Assembly: GCF_020010925.1 (NCBI RefSeq)
Contig: NZ_JAGJBZ010000003.1
Coordinates: 558,001-622,000 of the forward strand
Direction: 5' to 3'
DNA length: 64,000 bases
DNA from: Streptomyces griseiscabiei
Lineage (GTDB): Bacteria > Actinomycetota > Actinomycetes > Streptomycetales > Streptomycetaceae
A program made the translations under genes and the position numbers. Below, piece by piece: positions 57,473-64,000 of this stretch. Under the pieces are notes generated by a model that was not told the DNA's origin, did not search any database, and saw only the letters and a program-made list of their open reading frames with translations. Each line of letters opens with the position of its first letter. The stretch's first letter is position 1.

Positions 57473-59389
57473 TCAGACGGCGTTGCTCGCGGAGCGCACC
57501 GCGTGCGCGCACGGGGCCGGGGGCTTCGCGCGACGGCGCAGTACGCGGGGCAGCGCGAGGTTCACGAACCCCTCCGCCTGCATCGCGGCGAAGCCGATGC
57601 GCGGGAGGTCGCGTGAGCTGGCGTAGACGACGAAGCGGGGCTCCCAGCGCGGCCGGAACTTCGCGTTGAACTTGTACAGCGACTCGATCTGGAACCAGCG
57701 GGACAGGAAGACCAGCAGGCCGCGCCAGGCACGCAGGACCGGTCCCGCGCCGATCTTCTCGCCGCGGGCCAGGGCCGAGCGGAACATCGCGAAGTTCAGC
57801 GAGACCTGCCTCACACCCAGGCGGGGGGCGGCCTGGAGGGCCGCGACGATGAGGAGTTCGTTCATACCGGGGTCGGCGGAGCGGTCGCGGCGCATCAGGT
57901 CCAGGGAGGCGCCGTCGGGACCCCAGGGCACGAAGTGCAGCACGGCCTTGAGGTCGCCGTACGCCCCCGGGAACTCGTCGGCCTTGTGCGCGGTGGCGAT
58001 GAGGCAGTCGCCGTCGGCCGGGTCGCCGACGCGGCCGAGCGCCATGGAGAAGCCGCGCTCGGTGTCGGTGCCGCGCCAGTCCTCGGCGGCCCGGCGGATC
58101 CTCTCCAGCTCCGCCTCGCCGAGGTCACGGACGCGCCGTACCCGGGTTTCGTAGCCGAGCCGCTCGATGCGCTTCACCATTTGACGCACGTTGCGCATCG
58201 CGCGTCCGGCGAGGGAGAAATCCGCGACGTCCACCACCGCCTCGTCCCCCAGTTCGAGGGCGGCCAGGCCGGTCTCCCGGGTCCAGACCTCCGCGCCGGT
58301 CTCCGAACAGCCCATCACGGCCGGGGTCCAGGAGTGGGCCTTCGCCTCGTCCATGAAGCGTTCGATCGCGCCGGGCCAGGCCTCGACGTCGCCGATCGGG
58401 TCGCCGCTGGCCAGCATCACCCCGGAGACGACGCGGTACGTCACCGCCGCCTTGCCGCTGGGGGAGAAGACGACCGCCTTGTCGCGGCGGAGCGCGAAGT
58501 GGCCGAGGGAGTCGCGGCCGCCGTGCCGGTCGAGCAGGGCGCGCAGCCGTACCTCGTCGTCGGCGGTGAGCCGGGCCGCCGGGTGCTCGGGGCGGAAGGC
58601 CAGATAGACGGTGGTGATGGCGGTCAGCAGCCCCAGGGCGCCCAGGGAGAAGGCCACCGTCCAGGACGTGGTGCCCGCGTAGTCGACCGGGCCCTCGAAG
58701 CCGAAGAGGCCGTACAGGACGTGTTCGAGCCGGTCCGCGAGGCTCGGGTCGCCGACCATACGGCCCGGGTGGGCGCTGACGACGAGCAGACCGAGGACGA
58801 TCGAACCGGCGCCCATCAGCACGAAGTTGGCCAGCGCCCGCCAGCGGCTGCGCGGGTCGGGCAGGGCGCGGAACTCGTCCCGGTGGCGCACCAGAGGGAT
58901 GAGCAGCGCGAGCGAGACGAGGACGCCGACGAGCGAGTGCCGGTAGGTGAACTGGGCGATCGCCCCGGCCGGGAGCAGGAACACCGCCGCGCGCCAGGCC
59001 CGCCGCTTGCGCCGGCGCAGACCGTGCGCGAGCAGGAGCAGCAGGACGCCGGCGCTCAGCGAGAGGGCCGCCGCGAACGGGCCGAGCGCTCCCGGGAGCA
59101 CCTCGGCCAGCGTGTGCATCCGGCTGTTCCGGAAGCGGGGGAACACACCCGCGGCGATGTCCACGAGTCCGACGAGCGTGCAGGCCCTGGCGACCAGGGC
59201 GGGCACCGCCTCGGGGCGCGGGCCGCTCAGCGCGCCGCGCACGGCGCCGTAGCCGCGCCGGACGGCGCCCGAAGGGAGGCGGCCCGCCCTGTCCGCCTTG
59301 TCCGGCCGGGTCGACGGATTCGACCGGTCCGACTGGTCCGATCGGTCCGGAACCCCGCCCGACATTTCCCCATCTGTCCTGACAGACAT
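57473..59389 (-). CDS. MprF-like phosphatidylglycerol lysyltransferase (DUF2156)
   Basis: A 638-residue membrane protein. The first ~45 residues are Asp/Ser/Arg-rich; about six transmembrane helices (roughly 65-265) follow, then the DUF2156 catalytic domain (about 275-620) with GHFALRRDKAVVFSPSGKA, GVMLASGDPIGD, GRAMRNVRQMVKRIERLGY, MNELLIVAAL and LNFAMFRSALARGEKIG, ending KFNAKFRPRWEPRFVVY. This is the arrangement of enzymes that transfer an amino acid from aminoacyl-tRNA to phosphatidylglycerol, giving positive charge and resistance to cationic peptides. I selected ATG 59389 over ATG 59440 since the intervening codons have third-position composition unlike coding sequence. Divergent from an esterase gene (see findings). 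Confidence 0.88.
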   Translation of the reverse strand: MSVRTDGEMSGGVPDRSDQSDRSNPSTRPDKADRAGRLPSGAVRRGYGAVRGALSGPRPEAVPALVARACTLVGLVDIAAGVFPRFRNSRMHTLAEVLPGALGPFAAALSLSAGVLLLLLAHGLRRRKRRAWRAAVFLLPAGAIAQFTYRHSLVGVLVSLALLIPLVRHRDEFRALPDPRSRWRALANFVLMGAGSIVLGLLVVSAHPGRMVGDPSLADRLEHVLYGLFGFEGPVDYAGTTSWTVAFSLGALGLLTAITTVYLAFRPEHPAARLTADDEVRLRALLDRHGGRDSLGHFALRRDKAVVFSPSGKAAVTYRVVSGVMLASGDPIGDVEAWPGAIERFMDEAKAHSWTPAVMGCSETGAEVWTRETGLAALELGDEAVVDVADFSLAGRAMRNVRQMVKRIERLGYETRVRRVRDLGEAELERIRRAAEDWRGTDTERGFSMALGRVGDPADGDCLIATAHKADEFPGAYGDLKAVLHFVPWGPDGASLDLMRRDRSADPGMNELLIVAALQAAPRLGVRQVSLNFAMFRSALARGEKIGAGPVLRAWRGLLVFLSRWFQIESLYKFNAKFRPRWEPRFVVYASSRDLPRIGFAAMQAEGFVNLALPRVLRRRAKPPAPCAHAVRSASNAV

Positions 59390-59558
59390 CGCATCCCGTA
59401 GTTCCGCGAGTGAGCTTGGATCCGGTGCCTTTTCCGGCATCCGGCGACATTGCGCCCTCTAGGACGGTGGGTTGGCGAGGAAGGTTCACTCTCCATCGGA
59501 AAGCTGAGCCAAAGAGCAGGGAAAGACAGGGAATGGAAAGGCGGCGGGGGACAACCCG

Positions 59559-60683
59559 ATGGGTCTTACGAGCAACAAGGTGCTGGTGCTGGCGGTGCTC
59601 TCCGCCGTGCTGCTGTTCATCGGCACGGTGTGGCTGTGGCCGCGGCTGGCCCGGCGCGGCTGGCGGCCGGTCGCCAGCCGGATCGTCGTCCTGCTGGCCA
59701 CCCAGGTCGCCGTCTTCGCGTCGGTGGGCCTCGCCGCCAACCAGGCCTTCGGGTTCTACGCCAGCTGGGCCGACCTCCTCGGCCGGGAGACCGGGCAGGG
59801 GGTCGTGGTCGACCACGACGGGGCCGACACCGGCGGCCCGCTGCGGGTCGTCGACACCGAACCGGTGAACGTGGCCGGTGGCGCCCGCCCCACGGTCGGC
59901 GGCCAGATCCAGAAGGTCGAGATCGTCGGCCGCACGAGCCGGATCGCGAGCCCGGCGTACGTGTATCTGCCGCCGGAGTACTTCCAGCCCCGGTACCGCA
60001 CCCGCACCTTCCCGGCCGCCGTCGTCCTCACCGGCTACCCGGGGACCGCCGAGGCGCTCGTCAAGGGGCTCCACTTTCCGCAGACGGCCCACGGGTTGGC
60101 CCGGGACGGCAAGGCGCAGCCGATGATCCTGGTCATGCTGCGGCCGACCGTGGCGCCGCCGCGCGACACCGAGTGCGTGGACGTCCCGCGCGGGCCGCAG
60201 ACCGAGACGTTCTTCGCCAGGGATCTGCCGGACGCCGTGGGCCACCACTACAGGGTCGGGAAGAAGCCCGGGAGTTGGGGGATCATCGGCGACTCGACCG
60301 GCGGCTACTGCGCGCTGAAACTCGCCATGCACCACCCCGGGGTGTACGCCGCCGGCGCGGGCCTCTCGCCGTACTACAAGGCGCCGATCGACGCGACGAC
60401 CGGTGATCTTTTCCAGGGTGACAAGACACTGCGGAACGAGGCGGACCTGTTCTGGTATCTGAAACACCGTCCGGCGCCGGACACCTCTCTGCTGGTCACC
60501 AGCAGCAAACAGGGGGAGACCAATTACCGGGCCACGCTCGCGTTCATCGAACAGGTGAAGAAGAAGCGGCCGACGCGGATCTCGTCGATCATCCTCGACA
60601 GCGGCGGGCACAACTTCAACACCTGGCGGCGCGAGATCCCGGCGACCTTGCAGTGGATCAGCGGGCGGTTGAGCGATCGGTGA
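59559..60683 (+). CDS. Membrane-anchored alpha/beta-hydrolase (esterase) next to the MprF-like gene
   Basis: A 374-residue protein: two or three N-terminal hydrophobic helices (about 6-27, 40-62), then an esterase-D/PHB-depolymerase-like domain. Tyr-rich first strand PAYVYLPPEYF, AAVVLTGYPG, MILVMLRPTVAPPRDTEC, nucleophile Ser246 in IIGDSTGGYCALKLA, acid region LVTSSKQGETNYRATL, and catalytic His351 in LDSGGHNFNTWRREI. ATG 59559 follows GGCGGGGG. An aminoacyl-PG hydrolase is one possible role, given its place divergent from the MprF-like gene. It could also be a mycolyl- or acyl-transfer enzyme of the antigen 85 type; it lacks a Tat or Sec signal, having instead membrane anchors. Confidence 0.82.
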   Translation: MGLTSNKVLVLAVLSAVLLFIGTVWLWPRLARRGWRPVASRIVVLLATQVAVFASVGLAANQAFGFYASWADLLGRETGQGVVVDHDGADTGGPLRVVDTEPVNVAGGARPTVGGQIQKVEIVGRTSRIASPAYVYLPPEYFQPRYRTRTFPAAVVLTGYPGTAEALVKGLHFPQTAHGLARDGKAQPMILVMLRPTVAPPRDTECVDVPRGPQTETFFARDLPDAVGHHYRVGKKPGSWGIIGDSTGGYCALKLAMHHPGVYAAGAGLSPYYKAPIDATTGDLFQGDKTLRNEADLFWYLKHRPAPDTSLLVTSSKQGETNYRATLAFIEQVKKKRPTRISSIILDSGGHNFNTWRREIPATLQWISGRLSDR

Positions 60684-60893
60684 CGCGTCGGAATGCCCGG
60701 GCGGGGGCATGCGACAGATGTGGCCAAGGCGTATCTGGATTCAATGGCGTTGATCCAGTAGAGGAGTCGCCGGTGGGCGTATTGGTGCACCGGCGGTGAG
60801 GGAGCCTGTGAGGGCTTGTGAGAGCTTGGGAGGCGGCTGAGTTTTTACGGCCCGGGGCACCATCATTCGCCTACGCGCGGTAAGTTTCTGGCC

Positions 60894-62489
60894 ATGCCAC
60901 GTGGACGTCACCGCCATTCACCTCCTCTGCACAGGCTGCTGCCCCCCACGGCGATCGCAGGCGTCTCGCTCGTCTGCGCCCTCGGGCCCTGGGTGTTCTC
61001 CGAACCGTCGGTGCTGCGGGTCACCGCCGCCGTCGCGGCGGCGACCGCGGCCGTGGGCGCGGCCGTCATGCGCCGTTGGGACGTCGAGGCGGGCAAACGC
61101 GTCGCCGACCTCACGCGCGCGCGGGCGAGCGACGAGTGGCGTCATGAGGAGCGGGCCGCCGAACTGGAGACCGACCTCGACGAGTCCCGCGAGCTGCGCA
61201 CCAAGCTGGAGCACAAGCTCCGCGCCAAGCGCACCGAACTGGCGGGCCTGCGCAACGAACACGCCGCCCTGCTGCGCCGCTACGCCACCGCCGAGACCGA
61301 GCGGGCCAGTGCCCTGGAGGGCCGCCGGCTGCTGGAGATCGAGGCGACCGCCCCGGAGGACGCGGACACGGACACGGACGCGGCTCCGGCCGAGGTCTCG
61401 CCGGTGCCGCCGCAGGGGGTTCCGGCGTCGGGGGCGCCCTGGGCCTCGTGGGAGACGGCGTCCAAGGCGGCGGCGGCCAAGGCGGCGACGAGCGCGAAGG
61501 ACGGGGCTGTGGCTGCCCCGACCGACGCGGCGGATCCGATCTCCGTGTTCTCGCCGTCCGGTTCCTCGCTCTTCCTGCGCGCGAACTCGGCGTTGGACCG
61601 GATCATCACGCAGCGGGGTGCGGTGAAGGACGAGGCCGCGTCGGCGGAGACGGTTGAGCCCGAGGTCGAGCCCGAGCCTGAGGTCCAGCCCGAGGTCGAG
61701 CCCGAGGCCGGTGTCGACGCCGAGGCCGACGCCGACGCCGTATCCGAAGAGGCGGTTGTCGAGGGGGAGAACGCCCCCGGGGCCGACGAGTCCGACGAGT
61801 CCGACGGGCCCGCCGAGGAGCCCGCTCCCGCCGAATCGGGCGGTGCGGCTGTCAAGGAGCAGGCCCCGAAGGGGGGTTCGCCCAAGGGCGGCGGTGGTCC
61901 TTCTCCCAAGGGGGATCCGGACGGGCCGACCGATGGGGGCACTCGGCAGGGACGTTCCGCCGAGGTGGCGGAGGAGCCGGTTCCCGTGCTCACCGCCGAG
62001 GAGGACGACGCGGCGGGGAAGTCCGTGGCGGTCCGCGGGCATGAGCGCGCGACCGCCGATTCCGCGCCGGCCCGGTCGACCGGGGTGGGCGAGCTGACGA
62101 GAGTGGAGCCGTCCGGGCGGGTGGGCCAGGTGCGGCAGGCGGAGCAGGAGGCCCCGGCCGCGCTGCCCGCGCTGCCGTCGGCCGGTCACTTCACGGTGCC
62201 CACCGCCGTGGCCGTCATGCCGGCCGCGCCGCAGCGACGGGTGGCCGTGGAGGGCGGGTTCGACTTCTTCGGTACGCAGAAGGGCGCGGACGCCCTGGAG
62301 GCCGTGCAGAACGAGGACCTCGCCGACGTGGTCGGCCAGGAAGCCCTCGCACTCCACAAGGCCGAGTCCGAGGCCCGGTTCAAGCCCGCCGACGAAGCGT
62401 CCCGGGGCATCGGCCAGGTCATCGACCTCACGGCCCACGACGAGACGGAACAGATCAACGTGGAGAGCCTGCGCACGGCGGCGTCCTAG
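60894..62489 (+). CDS. Membrane-anchored coiled-coil protein of unknown function
   Basis: A 531-residue protein. Two hydrophobic helices (about 18-34 and 42-58) are followed by a heptad-bearing coiled coil (about 70-145, including RTKLEHKLRAKRTELAGLRN). Beyond it is a long, low-complexity acidic Pro/Glu/Ala region (about 150-420), and a conserved C-terminal segment (about 435-531, GGFDFFGTQKGADALEAVQN, then VIDLTAHDETEQI). The second half would be cytoplasmic. I recognise no domain. It resembles uncharacterised secreted/membrane proteins annotated in Streptomyces. ATG 60894; ribosome site weak. Confidence 0.75.
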   Translation: MPRGRHRHSPPLHRLLPPTAIAGVSLVCALGPWVFSEPSVLRVTAAVAAATAAVGAAVMRRWDVEAGKRVADLTRARASDEWRHEERAAELETDLDESRELRTKLEHKLRAKRTELAGLRNEHAALLRRYATAETERASALEGRRLLEIEATAPEDADTDTDAAPAEVSPVPPQGVPASGAPWASWETASKAAAAKAATSAKDGAVAAPTDAADPISVFSPSGSSLFLRANSALDRIITQRGAVKDEAASAETVEPEVEPEPEVQPEVEPEAGVDAEADADAVSEEAVVEGENAPGADESDESDGPAEEPAPAESGGAAVKEQAPKGGSPKGGGGPSPKGDPDGPTDGGTRQGRSAEVAEEPVPVLTAEEDDAAGKSVAVRGHERATADSAPARSTGVGELTRVEPSGRVGQVRQAEQEAPAALPALPSAGHFTVPTAVAVMPAAPQRRVAVEGGFDFFGTQKGADALEAVQNEDLADVVGQEALALHKAESEARFKPADEASRGIGQVIDLTAHDETEQINVESLRTAAS

Positions 62490-62639
62490 ACCGCCTCGCT
62501 GCGGCCCACCCCCACCCCCCCTGCGGGCAATCGTGCCGCTGGGGCGGCACGGGTGGGCAGGCACCCGGCAAGCGCCGGCAAGCGAAGCCACCCCGCGCCC
62601 GGCCGAAGCCGCCGGGCGCCCTGCCCAGGCACGGGATGC

Positions 62640-63010
62640 CCACCCCCGGGCAGCCGCCGCCGGGCACCCGCACGGCAGGGGCCGCCTGCCCCTTCAAGCC
62701 GCCGGGTGCCTGTCCGGCTCCGGGGTGCCGCCCCAGCGAGCCCCGGGCACTCACCATGGCCGTGGGGTGCCGCCCCAGCGAGCCCCGGGCACTCACCATG
62801 GCCGTGGGGTGCCGCCCCATCGAGGGCCGGGTGCCTGCCCACCCCCGGGGGCCGTCTGCCCCTTCAAGCCGCCGGGTGCCTGTCCGGCTCCGGGGTGCCG
62901 CCCCAGCGAGCCCCGGGCACTCACCATGGCCGTGGGGTGCCGCCCCATCGAGGGCCGGGTGCCTGCCCACCCCCGGGGGCCGTCTGCCCCATCAAGCCGC
63001 CGCGTGCCCG
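62640..63010. repeat. Tandem-repeat locus with 42-bp and 128-bp periods
   Basis: A 42-bp unit (AGCGAGCCCCGGGCACTCAC then CATGGCCGTGGGGTGCCGCCCC) occurs at 62735-62776, 62777-62818 and 62905-62946. Around it a larger unit of 128 bp (with CCGGGTGCCTGTCCGGCTCC and ATCGAGGGCCGGGTGCCTGC blocks) is repeated, so 62690-62776 matches 62860-62946 and 62819-62875 matches 62947-63003. No gene with convincing codon bias covers it. It fills most of the 567-bp gap between the coiled-coil gene and the PH-domain gene. Confidence 0.9.
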
Positions 63011-63056
63011 CGCAACCCCGGGGTGCCCCCAACCACCCTCCGGGCCCGGTCCCCGG

Positions 63057-64000
63057 CTAGGCCATCCACCGGTCCGGCAGCGCCTCCCGCCGCCCCGTTC
63101 GTGACCGCTCCGCCTGTGCCCGCAGCAGTTCCGCCGCCTCCCCGGCGTCCCGCAGGCGCGCGGTCACCGTCTTGTTGGCGCCGGTGTCGACGCGTACGTC
63201 GGCGAGCCCCTTGTACCGTGCCCAGGGCCCCTGGGACAGCCGTACGCTCTGCACCTTCGCGTGCGGCACGAGGTCGAGCCGGCGCCGCAGCAGCCCGTGC
63301 CGCGCCGCGAACACCGCGTCGTCGACGGCGAGCCCGTACCCCCGCCACCACAACGGCACGCACCACCGCGCACGCCCCGGCGGCCGGACGAGCGCCGCCG
63401 TGTCCGGTACGGCCACCCCCGGCAGCACCCGCGCGATCACCGACTCGGCCACCTCACGCGGCGCGACCGGTACGAGGACGGAGTTCGAGGAGCCGGCCAC
63501 GTCCAGCTCGACCCGGACCCACCCGCGGCGCCGCCACAGCAGCGGTTCGACGAGGCGTACGGTCTGCACCCGGCCGGGCGGGACCGTCTCGTGGGCCCGG
63601 TCGAGGAGCCCGTGGTCGATGCGGAGCCCGTCGGGGGAGTCGCCGACCGTCCAGTCGTACTCGCCGACGAACCGCCCCACACTGCTCGCCCCGGCCGCAC
63701 CCAGCAGCGGCAGCGCCGTCGCGAGGACGGTCCACACGCTCTCCGTGGCGAACCACAGCAGGGACGGCACGACGACCGCGGCCACCAGGGTCGCCCAGGT
63801 GGCGCCGGTCAGGACCAGGGACATGGCCAGCACGCCCGCCGGGACCTTCAGCAGCTGCCGTACCGGCGCCTCCCCGACCTCGTGCGCGGTGTCGGGCGCG
63901 AAACCGGCCGCGCGGGCGAGGAGTTCGGCCCGCAGCGCGCCGGCGTGCGCCTCGCCGAGATAGGCCAGCTCGTCCTTCTTGTCGGTGCCGACGACGTCGA
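63057..64000 (-). CDS. bPH2 (DUF304) domain membrane protein, 5' end beyond the window
   Basis: The frame is open from the right edge to a stop at 63057, so the first codons are missing and about 314 residues are seen. Two hydrophobic segments (SLVLTGATWATLVAAVVVPS and VLATALPLLGAAGASS) are followed by a bacterial PH-like domain (YDWTVGDSPDGLRIDHGLLD then ETVPPGRVQTVRLVEPLLWR) and a second related repeat (VFAARHGLLRRRLDLVPHAK then VQSVRLSQGPWARYKG). YdbS/YdbT-like proteins of this type have pairs of bPH2 domains; a first pair probably lies outside the window. Function unknown. Confidence 0.82.
   Translation of the reverse strand, partial: DVVGTDKKDELAYLGEAHAGALRAELLARAAGFAPDTAHEVGEAPVRQLLKVPAGVLAMSLVLTGATWATLVAAVVVPSLLWFATESVWTVLATALPLLGAAGASSVGRFVGEYDWTVGDSPDGLRIDHGLLDRAHETVPPGRVQTVRLVEPLLWRRRGWVRVELDVAGSSNSVLVPVAPREVAESVIARVLPGVAVPDTAALVRPPGRARWCVPLWWRGYGLAVDDAVFAARHGLLRRRLDLVPHAKVQSVRLSQGPWARYKGLADVRVDTGANKTVTARLRDAGEAAELLRAQAERSRTGRREALPDRWMA

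Noticed and set aside
59390..59440. Upstream ATG for the MprF-like protein
   Set aside because: The 17 codons from 59440 to 59390 have A/T-rich third positions unlike neighbouring coding sequence; ATG 59389 fits better.
62735..62946. CRISPR-like array at the 42-bp repeat
   Set aside because: Only three units, two of them directly adjacent without spacers, and no cas genes in the window.
62533..63060. Open frames on both strands over the tandem-repeat locus
   Set aside because: Pro/Arg-rich translations without start signals or third-position bias; the repeats explain the apparent protein periodicity.
1..64000. tRNA, rRNA, transposase, integrase or attachment sites
   Set aside because: I scanned for cloverleaf arms with CCA ends, rRNA-like conserved blocks and transposase/recombinase motifs and saw none I could support.

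Overview
The window is about 72% GC chromosomal DNA from a Streptomyces. The signs are near-total G/C in third codon positions, frequent GTG starts, SARP/AfsR, DUF397 and XRE-DUF5753 regulator families, and a TipA gene with its promoter. The gene order (tipA, ppa, dacB, tilS, hpt, ftsH, folE-folP-folB-folK) matches what I remember of the core S. coelicolor chromosome around SCO3397-SCO3434. That synteny is from memory and was not searched. I saw no tRNA, rRNA, prophage, transposase or CRISPR array.

Layout. 1-9,174: the end of a solute-binding-protein-like gene, a GlxA/AraC-type regulator, a saccharopine-dehydrogenase-like enzyme, a two-component pair, and a divergent MacB/FtsX-type ABC exporter. 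9,175-19,276: a multidomain PP2C phosphatase, a secreted alpha-carbonic anhydrase, a Tat-exported toroid-type protein behind a LacI-type operator, a family 2 glycosyltransferase and an AfsR-like regulator. 19,405-26,313: a stand-alone family A DNA polymerase, a Clp_N/HTH protein with a double operator, a second ABC exporter and a DUF2786 protein. 26,356-30,396: two lipoproteins, then a zinc-starvation cassette. In that cassette, zinc-free paralogues of L28, S14, L33, L31 and S18 plus a CobW-like protein sit around one Zur-like box. 30,778-32,830: a DUF397 / anti-sigma-like ATPase / XRE triad. 32,950-43,683: aldehyde dehydrogenase, DinB-like protein, PadR regulator with a DrrAB-type exporter, glutamate decarboxylase with a divergent PucR/CdaR-type regulator, tipA, and a DedA protein. 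43,853-57,420: ThrE-like exporter, pyrophosphatase, D-Ala-D-Ala carboxypeptidase, a DUF2342 metalloprotease, tilS, hpt, ftsH and the folate operon. 57,473-64,000: an MprF-like synthase divergent from an esterase, a coiled-coil membrane protein, a tandem-repeat locus and a truncated PH-domain gene.

How the genes work together. The folate genes form a tightly overlapping unit behind ftsH, with an NTF2-like gene translationally coupled between folP and folB. The zinc cassette would replace Cys4 ribosomal proteins when zinc is scarce. Regulator and exporter pairs (two-component/FtsX, PadR/DrrAB) look like self-contained detoxification modules with readable operators.

The least explained signals are these. 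A family of composite 3'-end repeats (hairpin plus a conserved core of about 30 bp) has also been captured in frame inside two genes. The Clp_N/HTH gene carries a double operator and a perfect 17-5-17 palindrome. TGCATC arrays lie upstream of two members of the regulatory triad. DacB has an 11-residue N-terminal repeat. A repeat locus with 42-bp and 128-bp periods lies near the right end. I did not find a clearly new multi-gene system. The Clp_N/HTH regulon and the MprF-like/esterase pair are the best candidates.
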